Source: Basidiobolus ranarum (Eukaryota; Basidiobolomycota; Basidiobolomycetes; Basidiobolales). From it: DNA of 23,413 bases. The stretch spans positions 1 through 23,413 of the forward strand of contig JASJQH010000166.1 in assembly GCA_040143965.1 (NCBI GenBank). The letters are read 5' to 3'. The notes below the pieces were generated by a model that was given only the letters and a program-made list of their open reading frames with translations, had not been told where the DNA came from and made no database searches. A program made the translations under genes and the position numbers. Below, one piece after another: positions 1 to 8,820 of the stretch; position 1 is the first letter of the stretch; each line of letters starts with the position of its first letter.

Positions 1-1
1 T

Positions 2-181
2 TTCCACTACCACTGGAAGGCTTTTTTGGACTTCCAGAATCGCCTGAGGGTTGTGTGGGCTTTTCACTACCGCTGGAGGGTTTCTTTGGGCTCTCATAGC
101 TACCGGAAGGCTGTGTAGGTGTTCCACTACCACTAGAAGGCTTCTTTGGGCTTCCATAATCTCCGTTTGTTGTTGGACTTA
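2..181 (-). repeat. 60-nt tandem coding repeats, set 1
   Basis: Three successive 60-nt units, starting near positions 2, 62 and 122, align on sight in the repeat-protein gene. Each encodes about 20 residues around the core SPKKPSSGS followed by PTQPSG; the third unit diverges at its far end. The array continues off the left edge. Confidence 0.85.
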
Positions 182-1856
182 AGTTGTAATTATTCGCACG
201 CTTGTGATAGGATCCACTACCACTAGATGGCTGGTTTGGATTTCCATAGTCACCAGAAGGTTGTTTGGACTTTCCACCTCCATTAGGTGACTTTTTGGGC
301 TTTCCATTACTACCAGAAGGTTGCTTTGAATTCCCGTAGTCACTGGATGGTTTTTTAGACTTTCCACCTCCATGAGATGGTTTTTTGGACTTCCCGTTGC
401 CGTCAGAGTTATGCTTTGGGCTTTCGTATGCATTAGAAGGCTGTTCTGAAGGGCTTACGCTGTAATCAGCGATAGAACGTTTGTAATGGGATCCATAGCT
501 ACCGATAACCCTACCCAGGCCATCGCCCGTAACTGTGGGAGCGTGAACAGTACCTGATGTTCTTTGACTAGTTAGATAACCTGTGTTTACACTTGAATTA
601 TCCAGAATACTAGTAGAATCGCAATCATCATTCCCTTTACTCATGTAGGTTGGAGTAGAGGATGGAATAGTATGTGATTCTTTTCCATTTCCATACCCTG
701 TGTGATGACTTGAAAGGGTATTGGATACAAATGAATTTGATGATTTAGACCCGCTACCCCCTCTATGAGTGGGGTAACTACCACTGCTGGAACTGATAAG
801 AATATCTGTTGATGTGGTGCAGTCTTCGGAAGAATTGATATCGGTTTTAGTAGTGGTTATACTTCCATACGCAGTAGGTAGGATTCCCATTGTTTTACCA
901 CTAGATTTCTTTTTTGTAGTCTTTGAACCACCTTTTCCAGAAATATCTTTGGTCTTGTGGTCATAAGAACCAGTTGAAGTATCGCAATCTTCACTAGATA
1001 TTCCACTCGACTTGTTTTCATCTCCCTTACCCTTGTGACGGGCTTGAGTAGTAGATTTAGCTTTATGCATTTTCGAATGTAATCCAAAATCAAATCGATT
1101 GTCTTCACCATTGGCATCAGCCGTCTTAGTCGGCTTTATAGCCCCTTTGGAAGCATGGGGATGAGCTGCAGTGGTACTACAATCATCGCTAGAATTTCCT
1201 GAAACGGTACCTTTGCCAGTCATTTTACCATTTGCTTTTTTATCTTTATAACCATGATTGATTGACTTGTGGCTGTGACCATCTCCTCCCACGAAAGTTG
1301 GACTATTGTGCTTCGTTTTTGAAGACATTTCAGGCGTCTTCTGACTATCGCATGGTGTAGTTGTTACCGGAAGTGAGTAGCTTGATGTACCGTAGTTATC
1401 TCCACCACTACCAGATGGTAAGCTTGGTACAGAGGCTGAATCAAGAGTAGGTGATCTACTTTTATACCCGCTTTTTGTGGGCTTACCTCCATATGTGACT
1501 GATCCAGTCTGGCTATTACAAGATGTAGATGTCACCATAGCTGGATAGCCAGATGTACCGTAGCTATCTCTACCATCACCAGATGGTAAGCTTGGTACAG
1601 AAGCTGAAGCAAGAGTAGGCGATCTACTCTTATGCCCACCTTTTATAGGTTTACTTCCATATGCGGCTGATTGAGTCACACTGTAGCCAGCATTCGGGTA
1701 GCTTTGAGTTGATGCCACTGTAGTTTCACAGGGTGTTTGTTCACCCCCACCTATCTCAGATGAAGAGTATGGCACAGTACTGTAGGGACTATTTTTCTGA
1801 TATATTGGCACTGCCAATACAACAGAAGAGAGAAAAAAACTTGCCAGAAGCTTCAT
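3..1856 (-). CDS. Secreted Ser/Thr/Gly/Lys-rich repeat protein with Lys-Arg sites (3' partial)
   Basis: An open frame runs without a stop for 618 codons from ATG at 1854-1856 to the left window edge, so the C-terminus is missing. The N-terminus MKLLASFFLSSVVLAVPIYQ is a typical signal peptide, so the protein is probably secreted or in the cell wall. The rest is low-complexity and has no recognised enzyme fold. Residues about 77-102 and 132-157 are near-identical copies of a unit starting KSRSPTL. Single cysteines occur at 43, 113, 169, 226, 291, 346 and 412, the last four preceded by two acidic residues. Two related units carry Lys-Arg at 459-460 and 552-553, flanked by SHYKRS and YHKRA. Between and after them run 20-residue Lys/Pro/Ser/Gly repeats. 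Kex2-type processing is inferred from the dibasic sites. It could instead be a structural wall protein. I do not recognise a named family. Confidence 0.85.
   Translation of the reverse strand, partial: MKLLASFFLSSVVLAVPIYQKNSPYSTVPYSSSEIGGGEQTPCETTVASTQSYPNAGYSVTQSAAYGSKPIKGGHKSRSPTLASASVPSLPSGDGRDSYGTSGYPAMVTSTSCNSQTGSVTYGGKPTKSGYKSRSPTLDSASVPSLPSGSGGDNYGTSSYSLPVTTTPCDSQKTPEMSSKTKHNSPTFVGGDGHSHKSINHGYKDKKANGKMTGKGTVSGNSSDDCSTTAAHPHASKGAIKPTKTADANGEDNRFDFGLHSKMHKAKSTTQARHKGKGDENKSSGISSEDCDTSTGSYDHKTKDISGKGGSKTTKKKSSGKTMGILPTAYGSITTTKTDINSSEDCTTSTDILISSSSGSYPTHRGGSGSKSSNSFVSNTLSSHHTGYGNGKESHTIPSSTPTYMSKGNDDCDSTSILDNSSVNTGYLTSQRTSGTVHAPTVTGDGLGRVIGSYGSHYKRSIADYSVSPSEQPSNAYESPKHNSDGNGKSKKPSHGGGKSKKPSSDYGNSKQPSGSNGKPKKSPNGGGKSKQPSGDYGNPNQPSSGSGSYHKRANNYNLSPTTNGDYGSPKKPSSGSGTPTQPSGSYESPKKPSSGSEKPTQPSGDSGSPKKPSSGSG
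232..415 (-). repeat. 60-nt tandem coding repeats, set 2
   Basis: About three 60-nt units lie between the two Lys-Arg sites. They encode alternating cores such as GGGKSKKPS and DYGNSKQPSGSNG. They are related to set 1, and together with it define a larger 93-codon period that also contains the Lys-Arg site. Confidence 0.8.
1207..1650 (-). repeat. Diverged coding repeat in secreted protein
   Basis: Two copies of a block of about 168 nt, around 1560-1650 and 1395-1480, encode the segment KSRSPTL(A/D)SASVPSLPSG followed by a YGTS motif. Fainter copies marked by one cysteine each continue toward lower coordinates. Confidence 0.6.
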
Positions 1857-3142
1857 AGTAAAGAATTTTTGTTTGGAATGAAGGATTGAGGTACGAATAA
1901 GTCAATATCAAATTGACTTTTGAAATGATTCAATTGAATATGATGATATTATGATGGATTCCTGTCACTTCTTATATAAGCGACGTTCTCGAAGTTTGCT
2001 TGGCAATCAGGGGACAAGTATAACGCTAGGAACCTCTTAATTAATTATTTCAAGGGGTGATTATCTATTTGCTGGAGTAAACTTCGAGTAATCTTTATGA
2101 AGGAACAATGCTGGACATGAACCAATATCATTAGCGAAAAATAAAAGTTCCCTATTCGATTCATTAATTTGAGACTTGTTTTGTTACTTGACAGTATTAC
2201 CACAAGGGAGTAAGTAGGACCCGATCTGTGTATCGAGCATTCGAACGGGACAAACTAAGCCTGCTTCCACTGCACATGCTTCTTTTCCCATTTTATTAAC
2301 TCACCAAGCACTCGGCATTTGGAGTCATGATTGACTAACTCGACCTACGATTGCTTACGTTTTAGAAAGCTCATATTGCACATGATAACACTAGCAAATC
2401 ATATCCGGTCTTTGTGCGGGCCTGGGTCTTTTATCATATATGATCATTGCTATGGTTTTGCCTATCTATTTTGAATTTCTGTGACTTTTGAGGGTCTCAA
2501 GTCTTGGACACTCCAATATATGTCAAACATGAAGAACACGTTTAGCTGCTGTAAGTGGTGTATCTTCATAGTAGGTAAAATACACATGGCTACGATATCT
2601 TGAATAATCAGTTAACCAGCAAGCACACATTCGTTAACAATTACATAAAATACCTACACCAGTATCTATATTCCTTCCTATACCTATTTGCATAGGGGTA
2701 AGAATATAAGTTCCTTACAAGTAAAAATAACAAAACTACAATGGTAATATATATATATGTATACTATTACAGAACTACGACGACATGATGGTATCAATAT
2801 GGTAAACTGAACGGAGATTATCCAGATCTGATCATACCAATCCCCTGCTTTGTATATAGCCCCTGGTACAGGCCCGAATGGAAAAGATCCTACCGGTTTT
2901 GTGTAAAAAAGATATGCTTGAAACTTTCAATCAGAAATTATCCTAATCTATAGCTACTCCGAGCAAAAAGGCTGTGTAACATATTTTCGTTCAAATTACC
3001 TAAAGTCAAATTTCTATGTTGCTACTCTTACCTCCCTTTTATCTTTTACCATTTGAACTCTCTACCATCTTGCTACTTTACCTTGACCCACTTTGGTGTT
3101 CTACCGGTATAGTATTTCTTATTAATAAACTGTCACGACACC
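1857..3142. other. Divergent intergenic region, secreted repeat protein / BED gene
   Basis: This 1.3-kb AT-rich stretch separates two divergently transcribed genes and should hold both promoters. I see no supported gene, tRNA or transposon end. It contains a TATA-like palindrome at 1971-1980 and a 12-nt AT run at 2747-2758. Confidence 0.7.
1971..1980 (-). promoter_or_regulatory. TATA-like element of secreted repeat protein gene
   Basis: The palindrome CTTATATAAG lies 115 nt upstream of the ATG at 1856. Its position suits a core promoter with a 5' leader of under 100 nt. This is motif evidence only. Confidence 0.45.
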
Positions 3143-3889
3143 ATGACCAACAAATGCAAATCAGTTTGGCAATACTTTGAGCGACTTGAACCCAAAACCA
3201 AGGGTTCGCAACATCGTGCGAAGTGCAGATACTGCCCCCATGAATTTAATGGCCAACCAGCTCGTATGGCGAAGCATTTGCAAAGTCGCTGTGTAGGCTG
3301 CCCTATAGAAGTACGTGAGGCTCTAAACGCTCAAGAAGAATATGTAACTCCTGCCAAGAAACCCTGTCTTGAGTCAGTCCTTCAACTGAACAATTCTGGT
3401 TCACACCCTCATACACCTATTCTACAACAAATGCCTCATATAAGCTCATTGCCATCTACCATCGCCTCTGCTCCTATTTCAATGACCACACCCTCTACCA
3501 CTCCTATGTCTACTTTACATGCTATGGCCTCTGAGTCCAAGCCAGTTAACATCTCAAATCTACATACACCCACATCCCAACATAACAATATGGCGATGAA
3601 TACTCACAGCCTGACTCATAACCAATTTCATAACCAGGTTCAAAGCCAAGATAATTCAGTAAACGAGACAAACTTATCTCAGGATCGAATTGAGAAAGAA
3701 CTCGTCGATGCTACCATTGCTCGTACATTCTATACTACAGGGATACCATTTTCGGTGATAGAAAATCCATCGTTCATGGAGCTACTTCATGCTCTGCGAC
3801 CTGACTACACCCCACCTTCGCGTAAAGAATTGGCTACGATTTTTGTAGAGCAAGATTTGTGGCTTTGCAAGGAAACACCGGCGAAGTAA
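3143..3889 (+). CDS. BED zinc-finger protein derived from a hAT transposase (N-terminal part only)
   Basis: This is a 248-residue single-exon protein. Residues about 6-55 form a BED zinc finger with ligands C28, C31, H45 and C50, a DNA-binding module common in hAT transposases and in host factors derived from them. Residues 183-238 match the region that normally precedes the hAT catalytic core, with the signatures ARTFYTTGIPFSVIENPSF and LRPDYTPPSRKEL. The protein then stops: the RNase H-like catalytic domain and the C-terminal dimerisation domain are absent, and the 290 nt before the H3 gene do not encode them. The middle (about 80-180) is a disordered Ser/Thr/His/Gln/Met-rich linker. An intact frame without transposition domains suggests a domesticated DNA-binding protein, but a recently truncated element is possible. 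The start has a CACC context just before ATG. Confidence 0.85.
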   Translation: MTNKCKSVWQYFERLEPKTKGSQHRAKCRYCPHEFNGQPARMAKHLQSRCVGCPIEVREALNAQEEYVTPAKKPCLESVLQLNNSGSHPHTPILQQMPHISSLPSTIASAPISMTTPSTTPMSTLHAMASESKPVNISNLHTPTSQHNNMAMNTHSLTHNQFHNQVQSQDNSVNETNLSQDRIEKELVDATIARTFYTTGIPFSVIENPSFMELLHALRPDYTPPSRKELATIFVEQDLWLCKETPAK

Positions 3890-4108
3890 GAGTTTTAAAA
3901 AACCTCCTTTATTTTTCATCAATTAATTTAACATTACTTGCGTCATATAGTAGATCTAATGGTATGATTAATGTTAGAAGATAATTGAGTTCAGTGCAAA
4001 GATGACATCGTGATAACTGGCCAGTTAGATTGGTTTTACCAATTGGCGCCACATGTTTATAAATTTCGATTACAATTGACTAAAGTTTTGTTTATACCCA
4101 TTTGAGAA

Positions 4109-4118
4109 TTTATTTATT
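4109..4118 (-). terminator. Polyadenylation signals of histone H3
   Basis: Two overlapping AATAAA hexamers on the minus strand lie 63-72 nt past the H3 stop codon. They fit a polyadenylated fungal histone transcript. Confidence 0.5.
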
Positions 4119-4180
4119 CGTTTCAAAGATCAATTATATTATATACATAATAACGATAATAATAAAAATCAATTCATAGA

Positions 4181-4645
<465 letters not shown>

Positions 4646-4675
4646 TTATTAAACAACTTGGGAATCGAAATCACG

Positions 4676-4699
4676 ACGCGTAACTTCTGATCGACGCGT
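4676..4699. promoter_or_regulatory. Paired MluI cell-cycle boxes (ACGCGT) upstream of H3
   Basis: ACGCGT occurs at 4676-4681 and again at 4694-4699, 18 bp apart start to start and 85-108 nt upstream of the H3 start. The second lies within the 10-bp palindrome CGACGCGTCG. I found no other ACGCGT in the window. In well-studied fungi this motif binds the G1/S factor MBF (Mbp1-Swi6 type). S-phase control of this H3 gene by such a factor is inference. Confidence 0.6.
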
Positions 4700-5153
4700 C
4701 GGACCAGCAAAGATATGATTTTTCGTGAAATAGGAGCGTGATTTGAGATCCAAATGTTATCAAGATCAGATCTGTTGAAAGTTACTTTATCATCCATATA
4801 ACTGGACAATGGAATAAATATCGATGATTAAGCACCTTTTGACATAAACTATACATAGATTCAACAAATGACTTGATTTTTTATACAAGCCTTAGTCGAG
4901 TGATACGAGCTAATTGAACTCTTTTCTCGCCTATTAAATCTCATAACAACGTGCTTAAATTGGAACTTCGTTTCAGTTTAAAATAGTCTCAAGCCCAATT
5001 CTACAATATTCCGGTATATCCCGAATTCCCGCAAGCAGATTTAACTTTACATATAATGTACTGGGCATGCATAAATATCATAAAATGGAAAATCCAATAT
5101 TTCACAATAGATATCCACCTCAAGTGATACTTTTATGATAGTCAGGTGTCCAT

Positions 5154-5161
5154 TCACGTGA
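5154..5161. promoter_or_regulatory. TCACGTGA E-box upstream of SET gene
   Basis: This 8-bp palindrome lies 78 nt upstream of the SET gene ATG. TCACGTG is the core bound by Cbf1-type bHLH factors in fungi. A second identical palindrome lies at 5877-5884. Confidence 0.4.
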
Positions 5162-5238
5162 TTTGTAATGAGAAAGCAAATGGTGATAAATACAGCCACT
5201 TAGTCGAGTTCCTTATATATCAAATTCACTCAATTGTT

Positions 5239-5771
5239 ATGTCCAGTACTCAACGTAAGCCAATCGATTGATATACGTTTGGAGCAACAATATTAACTAT
5301 TAAATTCACTTCACATTAGAGCCGTTCAAAGTATTCCAAAGTGACAAAGATATCGCTCGTTCTCTCAAGTTAGTTGCCACTCGGGACTTTAAGACGGGTG
5401 ATGTTGTTAGTAAGATAGAAGGAAAATCTATCTCTGGGGTGTTTTACCATACCGTTCAAGTAGACGAGAAACAGCATATTGAACTAACTAATGACTTGGC
5501 CTATTGCAACCATAGCTGCGAGCCTAGCATTATTTTTGATACAACTCGAATGGTTACCGTTGCACTCAAGGACCTGAAAGAAGGTGACGAGCTTACCTTT
5601 TTCTACCCCTCGAGTGAATGGGATATGGCTGAATCTTTTAGTTGTGTCTGCGGCTCCAGTCAGTGTATTCATGAAGTTAAAGGGGCCAAGTATTTGACCA
5701 AAGATATCCTCTCTCGATACTTCATTAATGACCATATCCAGGCGCAGTTTTCCCAACTTCAGAGCGCATAA
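5239..5771 (+). CDS. Small SET-domain protein with post-SET zinc motif
   Basis: The coding sequence is inferred as two exons, 5239-5254 and 5320-5771, giving 155 residues. Splicing the 65-nt intron joins the 16-nt first exon MSSTQ in frame with the SET region. NHSCEP at 69-74 is the conserved SET active-site motif; GDELTFFYP (94-102) corresponds to the usual GEELTFDY. C114, C116 and C121 (CxCGxxxC) form a post-SET zinc motif, probably with C72. SET proteins transfer methyl groups from S-adenosylmethionine to lysines, often on histones. The substrate here is unknown. The protein is close to a bare catalytic core: the N-terminal Gly-rich cofactor motif is not evident near 18-30, and no chromatin-reading domain is present. 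It is divergent from the H3 gene. The first exon is the least certain part. Confidence 0.82.
5255..5319 (+). other. Intron of SET gene (65 nt)
   Basis: The donor is GTAAGC and the acceptor CATTAG. A TTAAC branch-point candidate lies about 23 nt before the acceptor. Splicing completes a Gln codon and keeps the frame. Confidence 0.75.
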
Positions 5772-6491
5772 CAAACATTCATTTTGACATATTATCCCAT
5801 ATTCTATCAATGTTAAGCCCTCTGACCATAAATAAATCGAGTGCATATTTACATCCCATATACAGCACATATTGTTTCACGTGATACTAAGCTATCATCA
5901 AAACCGAATTCACTTCAGTGCAGACCACCACTGAGTAGGATATTGATACTGACGACATGTTTGATCAATACAAAATCTCTACATGAAGAAAGTTTCTCTG
6001 CAGAACATGTAAACAATTAGGACCACGAAGCATCAATCTCAATCTAACAAATACAATCTTTTGCATCCCCACACATAATCCGAAAATTTGAGAAAAAATG
6101 TGGGGCTTAATGTGTTGATCTAATTTGTGCAAATTAAGCACCAAGCGCTTTTTAAACTTGATGCTTTAGCGTGGAATTTTAGTATCGAACACCAGGCTGA
6201 AGTTACGCGATTCGTGACTGCCATTTCTGTAACCCTGGAATGTTGTATTGGGCAGAAATCTGTCAAAATTTTAATTTTCTATCATCCCCGCAATTCTCGC
6301 TATTCCCCCCAAAAAAAGGAATTTTCGACTCCGGTCAAAAAATTTTGTCATTTACATGTAAGAAGTGGAATAAAGTGAATACTTGTTGAAAGTTGATCTT
6401 TACCCTATATCCCTTCCTCCGGCTCCAAACTCACAGTAGCTTGGGTTAGCCTTACTGTGCAAGTTTCTTTTTTATTTAACTTCTTAACACC
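5772..6491. other. Intergenic region, SET 3' end to MEF1 promoter
   Basis: These 720 nt hold the SET 3' UTR, a TCACGTGA palindrome at 5877-5884, an imperfect inverted repeat (CCCCACA 6067-6073 with TGTGGGG 6099-6105), and a pyrimidine-rich leader just before the MEF1 start. No gene is supported. Confidence 0.65.
5831..5836 (+). terminator. Polyadenylation signal of SET gene
   Basis: AATAAA lies 60 nt downstream of the SET stop codon. Confidence 0.45.
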
Positions 6492-8820
6492 ATGGCCACT
6501 TTCTTCCGTTCGTTTATGCACGGTAAATCCACCCTTGGTGGTCTCGCTCGCTCTTCTCCTTTATTGAAGGCCGAAGGTCAAAACATTATGCGAGCCTCTG
6601 CTTTCAAGTTTCAAGCTAGATGGTCTTCAGACGAAGCTAACTGCCCCAATCCGCCCGAATGGCAAAAACTCCAGAAAATGAGAAACATTGGTATTTCTGC
6701 TCATATTGATTCTGGAAAAACTACTCTTTCCGAGCGTATTCTTTACTACACTGGTCGTATTAAGGATGTCCACGAAGTCCGTGGTAGAGACAACGTTGGT
6801 GCTACTATGGACTGGATGGAGTTGGAGAGAGAAAAGGGTATTACCATTCAGTCTGCTGCAACTCATTGTCAATGGGGAGAACACCAGATTAATATTATCG
6901 ATACTCCTGGTATGTCTTATGATAGATATAACATTCTTTTATAATTCTTGCTAATTTAGTGGCTTGATAATAGGTCACGTTGATTTCACCATTGAAGTAG
7001 AACGCGCCTTAAGAGTCCTCGACGGTGCTGTACTTGTGCTTTGCGCTGTAAGTGGTGTTCAAAGTCAAACCATCACTGTCGATAGACAAATGAAGAGATA
7101 CAATGTTCCTCGTATTTCTTTCGTGAACAAAATGGATAGACCTGGTGCCAATCCATTCAGAATCATTGATCAAATTAGAAACAAGCTCAAGCTTAATGCT
7201 GCCGCACTTCAAATTCCTATTGGTTCCGAAGCTTCTTTCTCAGGTGTCGTTGATTTGATTCGTATGAAGGCTATTTATAATGAAGGTGAAAGAGGAATCA
7301 ATGTCGTTGAAAAAGAAATCCCCGAGAATTTACGTCAATTGGCTCAAGAGAAGCATAATGAGCTTGTGGAAAGTTTAGCCGACGTTGACGATGAAATTGC
7401 CGATGTTTTCTTGAACGAGGAAGTACCTACTGCTGAACAAATCACTAATGCCGTTCGTAGATCTACACTCGCCACAAAATTCACTCCCGTCTTGATGGGT
7501 TCTGCTATCAAGAATACTAGTGTACAGGCTCTTCTCGATGCCATTTGTGCTTATCTCCCTAACCCCACCGAAGTAGAGAATTTTGCTTTGGACCTTCACA
7601 AGAATGAAGAGAAGGTTGCTTTGATTCCTTATTCCAACCAGCCTTTCGTTGGACTTGCTTTCAAGCTTGAGGAAGGCAAATACGGACAATTGACCTACCT
7701 TAGAGTTTACCAAGGTTGTTTGAAGAAGGGTGCTTTCATTACCCATGCCAAAACCGGTAAGAAAATCAAGATGCCTAGATTGGTAAGAATGCATTCCAAT
7801 GAGATGGCAGATGTCGATTATGTCGGTTCCGGTGATATTTGCGCTATGTTTGGTATTGATTGCGCTTCTGGTGATACTTTCACCGACGGTCAATTAGCCT
7901 ACTCTATGACTTCTATGTTTGTTCCTGAACCAGTCATCTCCCTTTCCCTTACACCCAAATCGAAGGATACCGCCAATTTCTCGAAAGCCTTGAATCGTTT
8001 CCAAAAGGAAGATCCTACTTTCAGAGTTCATGTTGATTCCGAAAGTAAGGAAACCATTATCTCTGGTATGGGTGAACTCCATCTTGATATTTACGTTGAA
8101 CGTATGAGACGTGAATACAATGTTGATTGTGTTACCGGCAAACCACGTGTTGCCTTCAGAGAAACTATCACTCAAGCTGCTGATTTCAACTTCACACATA
8201 AGAAACAATCCGGTGGTGCTGGTCAATTCGGTAGAGTTATTGGACGCATTGAACCTATGGAGGCTAATGAAGAGGGTGAGACTGTTGAGTTCGTCAATGA
8301 AGTCGTTGGTGGTAATATTCCTTCCAACTTCATCCCTGCTTGTGAAAAGGGTTTCAGAGAGGGATTAGAGAAGGGTTTCCTTATTGGACATCCAGTTACT
8401 GGTACCAAGATGATCTTGAAGGATGGTCTTGCTCACGCTGTGGATTCCAGTGAATTGGCCTTCAAGTTGGCTACTTTCTACGCTTTCCGTGAAGTTTACA
8501 AGCAAGCCAAGCCTGTTATCATGGAGCCTGTCATGAATGTTGGTATCACCGCTCCAGTGGAGTTCCAGGGTGCCGTACTTGGTTCCGTCAACAAACGTAA
8601 GGGAACTATTGTAGATACTGAAGTACAAGAAGATTATTTCAGTGCTACCTGTGAGGTTTCTCTTAACAATATGTTCGGTTATGCTACTGAGCTTCGTTCC
8701 GCCACCCAAGGTAAGGGTGAATTCACAATGGAGTACAAGACTCACGCTCCAGTCATGCCTTATGTCCAGGAAGAACTCATTGAAGAATACAAGAAGAAGA
8801 GAGAAGCCGAAAACAAATAG
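6492..8820 (+). CDS. MEF1: Mitochondrial elongation factor G 1
   Basis: Two exons, 6492-6909 and 6974-8820, encode 754 residues, the usual mtEFG1 length. This GTPase drives ribosomal translocation in mitochondrial protein synthesis. The first 45 or so residues are basic and hydroxylated without acids until Glu28, fitting a mitochondrial presequence. The GTPase motifs are complete: AHIDSGKT (70-77, P-loop), the switch I region ending EKGITI, DTPGH (137-141), NKMD (191-194) and GSA (G5). The downstream EF-G domains run to the C-terminus without a break. The intron splits the Gly codon of DTPGH, so the split reading frame is explained by splicing and is not a frameshift. The start has an ACCATGG context. 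An AATAAA signal lies at 9054-9059. It is most likely mtEFG1, not the recycling factor mtEFG2, given length and ungapped similarity. Confidence 0.97.
6910..6973 (+). other. Intron of MEF1 (64 nt)
   Basis: The donor is GTATGT and the acceptor AATAG. CTAAT at 6951-6955 is a branch-point candidate. The nearer AG at 6958-6959 is skipped, since using it would give an immediate stop. Splicing restores DTPGHVDF. Confidence 0.95.

Noticed and set aside
179-1117. Minus-strand open frames at 179-433 and 857-1117
   Set aside because: They lie in another frame of the 618-codon secreted repeat protein. The longer frame has a signal peptide and consistent composition, and the short frames merely mirror its repeats.
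2237-2246. tRNA B-box-like sequence (GTTCGAATGC on the minus strand)
   Set aside because: No matching A box, acceptor stem or anticodon arm could be found around it.
3884-4180. Possible splice donor at the BED gene stop (GTAAGAG) leading to more transposase
   Set aside because: Joining to the plausible acceptor CATATAG near 3950 gives a stop within a few codons, and nothing transposase-like is encoded before the H3 gene.
6067-6105. Inverted repeat CCCCACA / TGTGGGG with a 25-nt spacer
   Set aside because: The 7-bp arms are short, there is no T-tract or conserved context, and this is expected by chance in a window of this size.
6127-6378. Open frame of 83 codons in the MEF1 upstream region
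   Set aside because: It lacks recognisable motifs and a proper ATG start (begins at TTG), and it lies where the MEF1 promoter should be.
6432-6459. Inverted repeat CACAGTA / TACTGTG before the MEF1 start
   Set aside because: Too short for a confident regulatory hairpin; it could be half-sites for a dimeric factor but nothing supports this.
6884-6973. Apparent frameshift splitting the EF-G gene
   Set aside because: It is explained by a 64-nt intron with GTATGT donor and AG acceptor that restores the invariant DTPGH motif.
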